DNA of 8,473 nucleotides from an uncultured beta proteobacterium (lineage in GTDB: Bacteria; Pseudomonadota; Gammaproteobacteria; Burkholderiales; Burkholderiaceae_C): contig CAIQEX010000117.1 in NCBI GenBank assembly GCA_903870955.1, positions 1-8,473 of the forward strand, given 5' to 3'. This document shows positions 1 through 6,349 of the stretch, piece by piece (the first letter of the stretch is position 1; every line of letters begins with the position of its first letter). A program made the position numbers and the translations under genes. A model generated the notes under the pieces. It worked only from the letters and a program-made list of their open reading frames with translations. It made no database searches and was not told the DNA's origin.

Positions 1-768
1 ACTGCGCGCGATCACCACAAACAAGGCGACGGTCATCGCGGGAATCGGCAGCAACATCACGAGGTTGGGGAAGCTAAACCATTTGTCGAAAATGCGCTGG
101 CTCACCCAGGGCGTCGCCATGGAGATGGCGAAGATTCCTGCAGCGGTCAACCACAAGCTCCCCTGCGCCCAGCGCACGGCCTTCAGTTGCAACGCGCCTT
201 CGGTTTTCATGATGAGCCAGCCGGCCCCCAGTAAGCAGTAAGCGGCGACCAGGCACAGACCGATCAAGGCATTGAAAACCTGGCTACCCCAGTCATCGGC
301 AAAGCCGGTGACCAAGGCGCCAAGCATGAAGCCTTGCGAAAAACCGGCCAACAGCGAGCCCACGTAAAACGCACGGTCCCATAGCGGTTTGTGTTCAGCG
401 CGCGCCTTGACGCGAAAGTCGAATGCCACTCCACGCAGCGTGAGTGACGTCAGCATCAGTGCCACGGGCAAGTACAGCGCACCCAGAATCACGCCATGAG
501 CCAATGGAAAAGCCACCAGCAAAACACCCACGCCCAGCACCAGCCAGGTTTCATTGGCGTCCCAAAATGGGCCAATGCTGGCGATCATGGTGTCCTTTTG
601 CGCCTCGTCATCGGCGCGGCGCAGCAACACGCCCACGCCCAGGTCGTAGCCATCCAGAATCACATAGGCCAGCATGGCCAGTGCCATGACCAAAGCGAAA
701 ACCAGGGGTAGCCAGCCGGCTTGCTGGGTGAGGTCCGGTATCGACAACACGTTGGATGATTCAAGCAT
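1..768 (-). CDS. cydB: Cytochrome bd-type (CIO-like) quinol oxidase subunit II, 3' end missing
   Basis: Subunit II of a membrane quinol:O2 oxidoreductase; it pairs with CydA in the inner membrane and supports the haem-bearing subunit. The open frame runs from the ATG at 768 to the window edge with exactly 256 codons and no stop. The family is usually about 330-380 residues, so roughly the last quarter lies outside. Visible marks are the first membrane segment at about residues 19-38 followed by DGYDLGVG (39-46), then GPFWDANETWL (66-76), the equivalent of APHWDGNQVWL in E. coli CydB. Further hydrophobic segments lie at about 77-97, 100-116, 134-155, 164-187, 204-220 and 235-254. The start lies inside the end of cydA (8-bp overlap, different frame) with no clear Shine-Dalgarno, so translation is probably coupled to cydA. 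FWDANETW in place of HWDGNQVW fits the CIO/short Q-loop branch; the symbol cioB would be equally defensible. Confidence 0.95.
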   Translation of the reverse strand, partial: MLESSNVLSIPDLTQQAGWLPLVFALVMALAMLAYVILDGYDLGVGVLLRRADDEAQKDTMIASIGPFWDANETWLVLGVGVLLVAFPLAHGVILGALYLPVALMLTSLTLRGVAFDFRVKARAEHKPLWDRAFYVGSLLAGFSQGFMLGALVTGFADDWGSQVFNALIGLCLVAAYCLLGAGWLIMKTEGALQLKAVRWAQGSLWLTAAGIFAISMATPWVSQRIFDKWFSFPNLVMLLPIPAMTVALFVVIARS

Positions 769-2140
769 GTGACAAGCCCAGGTTAGTCATGGCTTCGGTC
801 CTGGCAACAGGCTTGCCATCCACGCGCATGCCCGTCTCTGCTTTGGCCGCTTTTCGCGCCAGGTGGAAGACCACGCTCACATAGGCCGAGAGCAACATGG
901 CGTAGGTGCTGAGGTACATCGCCAGGGTGAAGGCGATATTGCTGGCAGGCACTTTGGACGCCGCCTGTGCAGCGGTCAGCACGCCTTGCACCAGCCAGGG
1001 CTGGCGGCCGATTTCTGTGGTGTACCAGCCCGCAACCAAAGCCACCCAGCCGGCAAAGGTCATGCCCACCAGCACCTTTGCCATCCAGGGTTGCAAGGCG
1101 CTTTTACGCAACTGCCAACTGCCGAGCCAGCTAACCGCCAGCATCAACATGCCCATACCCACCATGATGCGAAAGGCCCAGAACACGGGTGCCACGGGCG
1201 GGTGCTGCGCGCCAAAGTCCTTGATGCCCCGGACCTCACCGTCCCAGGCGTGGGTCAGGTACAAAGAGGCCAGCTTGGGGATGGCGATCTCAAACCGGTT
1301 CGTTTGCGTGTCCTTGTCGGGCACAGCAAACAGCACAGCCGGGGCGCCCTTTTGGGTTTCCCAGATGGCCTCCATGGCAGCAATCTTTGCGGGCTGGTAG
1401 TGCAAGGTGTTCACGCCATGTTGATCGCCTACCGCGATCTGCAATGGGATGAGGAAAGCCGCCGCATAGACACCCGTGCGCAACGACGCTTGCACTGCCT
1501 TGCCTTTGTCACCTTTGAGCCAGCGGTAGGCCGAGAGTCCGGCCAACAGAAACGACACCGTGAGTCCGGAGGCGATCAGCATGTGCGTGAAACGGTAGGG
1601 GAAGGACGGGTTGAAGATCACCGCAATCCAGCTCGTCACATGTGCTTTGCCGTCAATCATTTCGAAGCCTGCCGGCGTGTGCATCCAGGAATTGAGAGCC
1701 AGGATCCAGAAGGCGGACATGGTGGTGCCAAAGGCCACCAGAAACGTTGCCGTGGTGTGAACCCGCTCGCTGACACGCCCGCGGCCAAACAGCATGATGC
1801 CAAGCATGGTGGCTTCCAGAAAGAATGCGGTGAGCACCTCATACGCCAGCAGTGGACCGGCAACATTGCCCACCGTATTCATAAAGCCGGGCCAATTGGT
1901 GCCGAACTGAAAACTCATGGTGATGCCGCTCACCACCCCGAGGGCGAAGGTCAGTGCAAACACCTTGACCCAGAACTGGTAAGCGTCCATCCAATGCTGC
2001 TCAGCGGTTGCAATGAAACGGGTCTTGAAGAACAGCAGCACCCAACCCATGCCAATGCTGATGGTGGGAAACAGAATGTGAAAAGTCATGTTGGCCGCAA
2101 ACTGGATGCGCGCCAGAACGACCGGGTCAAAGCTTTCCAT
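761..2140 (-). CDS. cydA: Cytochrome bd-type (CIO-like) quinol oxidase subunit I
   Basis: Catalytic subunit of the bd-family terminal oxidase: it oxidises quinol and reduces O2 to water at a haem b/haem d site in the inner membrane. The protein is 459 residues from the ATG at 2140. Recognisable residues: His21 in FHILFP (N-terminal high-spin haem ligand); Glu101 and Glu109 in AYEVLTAFFLEAT (proton path); His186 in RFTHML and Met326 in FRIMVGMG (haem b558 ligands); and EIGRQPW at 376-382 with the conserved Glu376. The periplasmic Q-loop, with QPAKIAAMEA near 249-258, lacks the long insertion of E. coli CydA, which places it in the short-loop, CIO-like branch. An in-frame GTG at 2146 would add two residues, but it overlaps the Shine-Dalgarno, so the ATG is preferred. 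The gene overlaps the upstream regulator by 14 bp and cydB by 8 bp, giving a tight operon. Cyanide resistance cannot be read from the sequence. Confidence 0.97.
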   Translation of the reverse strand: MESFDPVVLARIQFAANMTFHILFPTISIGMGWVLLFFKTRFIATAEQHWMDAYQFWVKVFALTFALGVVSGITMSFQFGTNWPGFMNTVGNVAGPLLAYEVLTAFFLEATMLGIMLFGRGRVSERVHTTATFLVAFGTTMSAFWILALNSWMHTPAGFEMIDGKAHVTSWIAVIFNPSFPYRFTHMLIASGLTVSFLLAGLSAYRWLKGDKGKAVQASLRTGVYAAAFLIPLQIAVGDQHGVNTLHYQPAKIAAMEAIWETQKGAPAVLFAVPDKDTQTNRFEIAIPKLASLYLTHAWDGEVRGIKDFGAQHPPVAPVFWAFRIMVGMGMLMLAVSWLGSWQLRKSALQPWMAKVLVGMTFAGWVALVAGWYTTEIGRQPWLVQGVLTAAQAASKVPASNIAFTLAMYLSTYAMLLSAYVSVVFHLARKAAKAETGMRVDGKPVARTEAMTNLGLSHA

Positions 2141-2765
2141 GGTCACCTCCTGGCAAGGGCAATTCAGGGGACTGCAGGTCGGCGTCCGGCACCGTGGCCG
2201 TGTGGGTGGGCGGCTTTCCGGTGAATACCTGTTTCACCCGGTCTTTGATCTCCAGCAGCTTTTGCACTTTGGAGCCCATTTGCATGAGGCTGGTGAGCGT
2301 GGCCGAGTCCATCTTTTGCACGTCATCGAGCCAGTCGGTCATCAACTCGATGAAGCCATGCATCTGCTTCATGCGCTCCTGGGCGTGAATGTCGGCGGCC
2401 ACGCTGGGTTGCTCCATCAAGGCGTCGCGCAGCATCGACAGCGTGGGGTCAATTTCCCGCTTGCGCCGCTCAGCCGCCAGGGTCCGGAAAATGGCCCACA
2501 CATCTTCCGGCGCCTTGAAATACTCGCGTCGGTCGTTGGGTTGGTGGATGAGCCGGACAAGATTCCAGGATTGCAGTTCCTTCAGACCCATGCTCACGTT
2601 GGAGCGGGAAAATCCCAGCGCTTCCCCGACTTCATCGGCATTCATCGCCTTGGGTGACACGTAGAGAAGCGCGTAGATCTGTCCGACCGTGCGGTTGATG
2701 CCCCAGCGGCTGCCCATTTCTCCGAAGTGCAAAACAAAGCGTTGGGTGAGAGGTGGCAAGTCCAT
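2127..2765 (-). CDS. GbsR/MarR-family transcriptional regulator of the cyd operon
   Basis: A 212-residue cytoplasmic DNA-binding protein of the GbsR branch of the MarR superfamily. The N-terminal half carries the signature FGEMGSRWGINRTVGQIYALLY (about 14-35, quoted here in parts: FGEMG, WGINRTVGQIYALL). A winged helix follows: helix-turn-helix at about 41-70 (MNADEVGEALGFSRSNVSMG) and a wing at 71-84 with HQPNDRREYF. The C-terminal half (about 95-180) is helical and probably mediates dimerisation or ligand sensing; the last 30 residues are Pro-rich and probably disordered. The stop codon lies within cydA and the cydA ribosome site is inside this gene, so regulator and oxidase are one transcript. 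Two inverted repeats directly upstream suggest autoregulation. The ligand is not evident. Family members elsewhere respond to choline-type osmolytes (Bacillus GbsR), but the cyd context argues for a respiratory or redox cue; that is inference. Confidence 0.9.
   Translation of the reverse strand: MDLPPLTQRFVLHFGEMGSRWGINRTVGQIYALLYVSPKAMNADEVGEALGFSRSNVSMGLKELQSWNLVRLIHQPNDRREYFKAPEDVWAIFRTLAAERRKREIDPTLSMLRDALMEQPSVAADIHAQERMKQMHGFIELMTDWLDDVQKMDSATLTSLMQMGSKVQKLLEIKDRVKQVFTGKPPTHTATVPDADLQSPELPLPGGDHGKL
2146..2150 (-). promoter_or_regulatory. Shine-Dalgarno of cydA inside the regulator gene
   Basis: The minus strand reads AGGAGGTGACC immediately before the cydA ATG, so GGAGG lies five bases from the start codon. 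This near-perfect site is embedded in the last codons of the upstream regulator. It fixes the cydA start at 2140 rather than the GTG at 2146, which overlaps the site. It also indicates strong initiation, possibly helped by ribosomes finishing the regulator. Confidence 0.85.
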
Positions 2766-2778
2766 AGTTTTGATCTTT

Positions 2779-2808
2779 CTGAATTTTCAGTATTTTCTGA
2801 AAGTTCAG
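2779..2808 (-). promoter_or_regulatory. Tandem 12-bp inverted repeats, probable operator of the regulator-cydAB operon
   Basis: Two copies of the palindrome CTGAA-N2-TTCAG occur at 2779-2790 and 2797-2808 with identical arms and a 6-bp AT spacer; their centres are 18 bp apart. They end 14 bp before the regulator's start codon, in an AT-rich stretch that must also contain the promoter (an AAATACT-like -10 lies between the copies). Position, symmetry and duplication all point to an operator bound by a dimeric winged-helix protein, most simply the GbsR/MarR regulator itself. No binding data are available here. Confidence 0.65.
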
Positions 2809-3381
2809 GAATTAATGGGCTGCGGGGTTGAGAAACCTGTTCTGGCATGAGGGGCATGGTCGGATGGACCACAACAAACGGAATTCTCGTGCAAATGTTT
2901 TGGTCCCCCCTTCACGGGGTTGAAAACTCCGGGATGCCGGCATCGCACCGTATGCCGAGTTGCCAACCTGTTGGTGGCATGGTTGGGCGAGCTGATTTGT
3001 CAAAGTTCAGCTCTAAAAATGCCTGTCTGTAAAAGCAGGATTGTGGCCACAGGAGTGGTCGGATTTCGGCCTGGAATTTCTCTGACGGGCTGATTGCGGC
3101 TGTAGACGACTGGCGGCTGTCTGGTTGTCCCGGTGGGGTTGGCGCGCAGGAGGGGCAAGGGCGAGCGACGATTTGTGGTACCCCACCATGAGGAGCCCGG
3201 CGTATCCCCTTGCCGCGCAGCGAGAGAAGAAACGGCAATGACTTCGCTCGGGCAGTAGGCGCAATGACCGAAAAATTTAAGTCAATACCGCGCTACAAAG
3301 CGTCGATACAACAGTCAGATTGCTCCGCAGCAGTCAGTCAGTTTTGAAGGGGACGGATGCCTGGATGTTCGACGGAAGCAA
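2809..3381. other. About 570-bp spacer without a recognisable gene
   Basis: Short overlapping open frames exist on both strands (for example 2912-3238 minus and 2847-3032 plus), but none has a recognisable domain, good start or sensible composition, so I call none of them. The stretch contains a perfect 12-bp palindrome GATGCCGGCATC (2933-2944), an 8-bp inverted repeat GGCAAGGG/CCCTTGCC (3154-3161 and 3207-3214) enclosing GTGG-TACC-CCAC (3175-3186), and three CAGTCAG copies near 3311-3340. This could be the 3' untranslated end of the toxin-antitoxin transcript plus decayed or repeated DNA. Nothing more specific can be supported. Confidence 0.5.
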
Positions 3382-3669
3382 TCAAACTGGAGCCAACTCC
3401 AGCTTGATTCGACGCCCGAGCGCGGCGGCCGCACCGGCCAATGTAGTCAAAGTCAGGCTTGTATCGTTCTCATCAAGCAAGCGGTTCAGAGACGCGCGAC
3501 TTGTCCTCATCTTCTTGGCCATTGCAGTCTTCGTCATCTTCTGAGCTTTCATTTCTTGCTCAATTTGCCAAGCGATAACCCGTTTTACCGCCACGGCCGT
3601 GACTTCTTCAAGCATCCCCTCCTCGGCGAGAAAGTCATCAAAGTCGCTTCCCAGATTTTGTTTTGTCAT
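3382..3669 (-). CDS. XRE-type helix-turn-helix antitoxin (HigA-like)
   Basis: A 95-residue protein, second gene of a toxin-antitoxin pair. Residues about 25-42 form an amphipathic helix. A helix-turn-helix spans about 46-66, with MTKTAMAKKMRTSRASLNRL as its core, followed by the LTTLAGAAAALGRRIKLEL segment (74-92) typical of the short XRE antitoxins paired with Gp49-like toxins. Expected roles are neutralising the toxin and binding the operon promoter as a repressor. Its ATG overlaps the toxin stop as ATGA (3666-3669), and GAGGG lies four bases upstream. Family and gene order are clear; neutralisation itself is inferred. Confidence 0.88.
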   Translation of the reverse strand: MTKQNLGSDFDDFLAEEGMLEEVTAVAVKRVIAWQIEQEMKAQKMTKTAMAKKMRTSRASLNRLLDENDTSLTLTTLAGAAAALGRRIKLELAPV

Positions 3670-4022
3670 TTTGCCCTCTTCAGTTGTTTGAGTCGATCCT
3701 TCGCCAAATCCAGTTCCTGCCTCGGCGTTTTTTGTTCTTTCTTGATGAAGCCATGCAGCAACACCATAGTGTCACCATCGAGTGCAAATAGCACCCGAGC
3801 GATGCGCGTGCCAAGCCTACTGCGAACCTCCCAAATACCACTTTCCAAATGGTCAACCAAAGGCATCCCCAATGGCCATCCAAATTGAACAGTCTTGATG
3901 TCCTCACCGATCGTCTTGCGATCGATGACAGGTAGGCCTTTCAACCAGTCGCGCAGCGGTTCACCCCCGGCGTCCGTCTTAAAGAATCGCGCTCCTAGCA
4001 TAGGATTTGTTTTTCTTTCCAT
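3666..4022 (-). CDS. RelE/ParE-superfamily toxin (phage Gp49-like, HigB-like)
   Basis: A protein of 118 residues from the ATG at 4022. The sequence follows the Gp49-like family: an FFKTDAGGEPLRDWLKGLP opening (13-31), then VDHLESGIWEVRSRLG (56-71), RIARVLFALDGDTMVLLHGF (73-92) and the Lys-rich KKEQKTPRQELDLAKDRL end. Members are usually mRNA-cleaving ribonucleases; basic residues in the last third are candidates for RNA binding, but catalysis is not proven by sequence. The toxin precedes the antitoxin, the HigBA order. The start is uncertain: the ATG at 4022 has no Shine-Dalgarno and lies where transcription should begin (leaderless), an ATG at 4001 lies 13 nt after GGAAAG, and a TTG at 4037 is also in frame. 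The surrounding DNA is more AT-rich than its neighbours, consistent with horizontal acquisition. Confidence 0.88.
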   Translation of the reverse strand: MERKTNPMLGARFFKTDAGGEPLRDWLKGLPVIDRKTIGEDIKTVQFGWPLGMPLVDHLESGIWEVRSRLGTRIARVLFALDGDTMVLLHGFIKKEQKTPRQELDLAKDRLKQLKRAK

Positions 4023-4027
4023 GTGAA

Positions 4028-4046
4028 ATTGTATCAAAATTGGTAC
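4028..4046 (-). promoter_or_regulatory. Toxin-antitoxin promoter with 16-bp palindromic operator
   Basis: On the minus strand GTACCAATTTTGATAC (4031-4046) is an inverted repeat with 7-bp arms, one mismatch and a 2-bp centre. It overlaps a good -10 hexamer TACAAT (4028-4033); the -35 region (TTCCTA at 17 bp spacing) is weak. A start about seven bases downstream of the -10 falls at the toxin ATG (4022). An operator overlapping the -10 is the usual arrangement for repression by the antitoxin or the toxin-antitoxin complex. Confidence 0.55.
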
Positions 4047-4251
4047 GTTTTAGGAATATGTTTCGAGTGATCGGAGCAATCAACTTGGACGCGTGCATGG
4101 GTATCCCGGACCGTGCTGATGGGCAGCTAGCAGAAGTTTCGTTTGGCAGCCGTGAATCGAAAGGGTGTGGGTTCACGCAGATATCAACCCTTGCATCCAC
4201 TTTGCCAATCAGCTTGTCGGCTCGCGGTTGTTCCTATAGCTTTCTGGACAT

Positions 4252-5220
4252 TCAATGGACGAGTCGCCCTTGCACTGGAGAGATCGACACGGTGGCCTCC
4301 ATTCCAGCGGTGAAGCGAAGAAAGTCCGACTCGATGCCGTCGGAAAAAATGACCCCGGTTTCAGGCATTCGCGACCGAATTCGCAACGGTTCATCGCTTC
4401 CAAATTGGCCGTATACCAGTGATGCCTTGGAGGTCCGGCTGGGAAAGGGTTCGCGCACCGCAAACTCGAGTGTCGGAGAATCCCAGGGCATGGGTTCATA
4501 CCGGTAGCCATCACTTTTCTGCTTCGCCATCCCCATAGAGCGGGCAATTGCCAAAGAACCGGTTACGACACTTTTTATCCAGGCAGTGGATCCCAACCCG
4601 GTCGACACAATCAAACCTGACGAGGACTGAAACTCTGTCTTTCCGTCATAGCTAATTTCGTACAGTGCTGATGAGTGGCTGCGTGGGCCAATAAAAATAT
4701 CATTCACAGCCAACAGCGACTGTCCATCGGACAAGCTTGCCTGTGCCATCGTCACCGACTTGATGCCACGCTTTTCCGCTGCCACCTCGGGCAGCAGCAA
4801 ACCGAGATCCTTGGCCTCGAACGGCAACAGGATGCCATCCCATCGGCCCTGCTCCGGATTCACGCCCACAAGGGGTTGACCATTCAAATATTTGAGGATG
4901 TTGGCGACAAGTCCGTCCTGGCCGAGTGCCACCACGATGTCAGACGCAGAGAATACGAAGTTGGGCAGCATCGACCGGTCCAGCATCTGGAAGCGACCCC
5001 ACTCCTGCAAAGTCTGCACCGCGACGCGCAGACTATGGGAGTAGGCTTCGTTCTCCAGCAGGTAGTCGCCAAAGTCAGCACCCAGGTGCTCGATATAAAA
5101 CTTCGCCTGTGCCAGCGTGTTGTGCCGTGCGACCAGTTCCTCCAGTCGCGTGCGGCGCGTTACCAGCACGATCTTGCGCTCGACCCCGCCGGGGCGGAAC
5201 ATTGAACTTGCGTTGCTCAT
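4252..5220 (-). CDS. Divergent NAD kinase-like protein
   Basis: A 322-residue soluble protein with the order of motifs of the NAD kinase/diacylglycerol kinase fold. GQDG at 100-103 stands where NAD kinases have GGDG and keeps the catalytic-type Asp102. GVN at 119-121 matches the family GIN; ND at 173-174 sits where family members have NE. SSGLIVSTGLGSTAW (200-214) matches DGLIVSTPTGSTAY, and FSDGIE (292-297) matches the late beta-strand DG motif. The N-terminal 90 residues form a plausible Rossmann-like half (KIVLVTRR at 16-23). The family phosphorylates NAD(H) to NADP(H) with ATP or polyphosphate. Here the second Gly, the Glu and the TPT segment are changed, so activity or substrate may differ. 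It overlaps the SPFH gene by ATGA and so is co-translated with it. It could be an alternative NAD kinase, a related nucleotide or sugar kinase, or a non-catalytic NAD sensor. Confidence 0.8.
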   Translation of the reverse strand: MSNASSMFRPGGVERKIVLVTRRTRLEELVARHNTLAQAKFYIEHLGADFGDYLLENEAYSHSLRVAVQTLQEWGRFQMLDRSMLPNFVFSASDIVVALGQDGLVANILKYLNGQPLVGVNPEQGRWDGILLPFEAKDLGLLLPEVAAEKRGIKSVTMAQASLSDGQSLLAVNDIFIGPRSHSSALYEISYDGKTEFQSSSGLIVSTGLGSTAWIKSVVTGSLAIARSMGMAKQKSDGYRYEPMPWDSPTLEFAVREPFPSRTSKASLVYGQFGSDEPLRIRSRMPETGVIFSDGIESDFLRFTAGMEATVSISPVQGRLVH

Positions 5221-6266
5221 ACGTCACCTTTGCGCGCAATGCCAAGTTTTGGCGCTGCCCCTTGCATCAGTGAATTCAGCAATTCGGGGGAGACGTTGAG
5301 CTGACCAATGCGTTCGGCATTTTGGGCAATGTTGCCGAAAGCCTGGGCGATCAGCTGACCCGGTTGCATGCCGGTTGCAGCGAGTGCCTGCACCACCCGT
5401 GCATCCACCTTGTCGAAGGCTTGCATCAGGCTGCTCACCTTGTACGCCTCTGCTTCTGCCAGTTGCCGAATATTGTCGGCTTGACCGAGCACCAGATCCT
5501 TGCGCCGCTGCTCCAGTTCAATATCCGAAGACATTTGCTCGCCGCGCAATTCGTTCTGCCGGCGCATGACGACGGCTTTGGCCTCCATTTGCGTTTCCTG
5601 GATCTGGCGCTTCTTCTGTTCCACGGCAATTTCGGTATCCAGCTCATTTTGTCGAATCGAGCGTTCGTTCTGGACCGAGGCCATGCGGCGAAGGTAGATG
5701 GCATCATCCGCAGCCTTCAAGTTGGATTCTCTGGCTGTGGCTTCCAGAGCCCGGGCAATATCAGGCACGGGCTTGATGGCAACGATTGCCACGCCCAGAA
5801 TCTCCAGACCCAAAGCCCCAATTTCGGTTTGATTTCCAAGTTGTTCTTGCGCAGACCGCGCAATGGAGGCGGATGACTTGAGGGCCTCCTTCAGATCCAG
5901 GGCCTGCACGGCTTGCTGAACAATGACTTTGGCCTGCATGCCAACCCGCTCCGCCAGCATCAGGTGTTCTGGGGAGGCGTAGCCTTTGCCGTTGGGCAGC
6001 AACGAGAAATCAATGAGCGCCGCAATGCGCTGCGGATTACTAACCCGAAAGCTGACCCGGCCCTGGACCGTGACGCTCTGGAAATCTGCGGTTACGAGTT
6101 CCAGCATGAAGCCGCAGTCCTGACTGGTGACGGGAACTGCCACCAGCGTCGTGCTGGGTGCGTAGTAGAAGAATGACAGTCCGGCACCTTCCCGGACGAT
6201 GCGGCCTTTGCGGAATTGCATCAGGTGCATTGTTGGCTGGGCTTTGATGAATCTGACTCCTAACAT
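5217..6266 (-). CDS. SPFH/band-7 domain protein (stomatin-like)
   Basis: A 349-residue protein with an SPFH (band 7) domain at about 10-180, including VTVQGRVSFRVSNPQR (65-80) and LGLEILGVAIVAIKPVPDIARALE (152-175, given here for position). A long charged, Gln/Glu/Arg-rich coiled coil follows at about 176-285 and a small helical C-terminus at 300-336 (GQLIAQAFGNIAQNAERI). Family members oligomerise into rings or cages on membranes and scaffold proteases or other partners. Unlike many prohibitin- or HflK-like members, no N-terminal membrane helix is visible, so membrane contact would have to be peripheral. AGGAG lies six bases before the ATG at 6266. It is first in an operon with the NAD kinase-like gene and is read divergently from the Nudix regulator across a palindrome-bearing promoter region. 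Confidence 0.9.
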   Translation of the reverse strand: MLGVRFIKAQPTMHLMQFRKGRIVREGAGLSFFYYAPSTTLVAVPVTSQDCGFMLELVTADFQSVTVQGRVSFRVSNPQRIAALIDFSLLPNGKGYASPEHLMLAERVGMQAKVIVQQAVQALDLKEALKSSASIARSAQEQLGNQTEIGALGLEILGVAIVAIKPVPDIARALEATARESNLKAADDAIYLRRMASVQNERSIRQNELDTEIAVEQKKRQIQETQMEAKAVVMRRQNELRGEQMSSDIELEQRRKDLVLGQADNIRQLAEAEAYKVSSLMQAFDKVDARVVQALAATGMQPGQLIAQAFGNIAQNAERIGQLNVSPELLNSLMQGAAPKLGIARKGDV

Positions 6267-6281
6267 GGTTCACTCCTGAAT

Positions 6282-6302
6282 ACGGTTGTACTGTACAACC
6301 GT
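6282..6302. promoter_or_regulatory. 21-bp perfect palindrome, probable operator (site 1)
   Basis: Two perfect 10-bp arms, ACGGTTGTAC and its reverse complement, flank a single T. The site lies 15 bp upstream of the SPFH start codon's first base, in the 83-bp divergent intergenic region, and shares the core GTTGTA-N3-TACAAC with site 2. A perfect 10-1-10 palindrome here is very unlikely by chance. The likeliest binder is the divergently encoded Nudix/winged-helix regulator. Confidence 0.75.
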
Positions 6303-6308
6303 TTATAA

Positions 6309-6323
6309 GTTGTATAGTACAAC
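6309..6323. promoter_or_regulatory. 15-bp palindrome, probable operator (site 2)
   Basis: GTTGTATAGTACAAC has perfect 6-bp arms around a 3-bp centre and matches site 1 at 13 of 15 positions. Its centre (6316) is 24 bp from that of site 1 (6292). It lies 26 bp upstream of the Nudix regulator's ATG. TATAAG (6304-6309) and TATAGT (6313-6318) on the plus strand and TATAAA on the minus strand are possible -10 elements, but no convincing -35 pairs with them. Occupancy of both sites would cover both divergent promoters. Confidence 0.7.
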
Positions 6324-6349
6324 CCTAATTCGCAAAGTCAAGAGGTCTT

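Noticed and set aside
863..2224. A 453-codon plus-strand open frame opposite cydA
   Set aside because: It is antisense to a clear cydA, rich in His, Gly and Arg, and has no domain; a typical shadow of a GC-rich gene.
2951..3000. GTTGGGC/GCCAAC sites resembling an integron attC
   Set aside because: Core bases do not match RYYYAAC and GTTRRRY together, spacing is too short, and there is no integrase or cassette array.
2912..3264. Overlapping minus-strand open frames in the spacer
   Set aside because: Two overlapping frames without recognisable domain, good start or protein-like composition; kept only as part of the spacer note.
4151..4192. Interleaved inverted repeats (CGTGAA/TTCACG and AAGGGT/ACCCTT) downstream of the NAD kinase-like gene; a TTCGATT resembling a tRNA T-loop
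   Set aside because: Stems are short with long loops, there is no T-run for a terminator, and no cloverleaf can be formed around the T-loop-like bases.
4675..5205. Plus-strand open frame opposite the NAD kinase-like gene
   Set aside because: The opposite strand has family motifs and a coupled start; this frame has none and no ribosome site.
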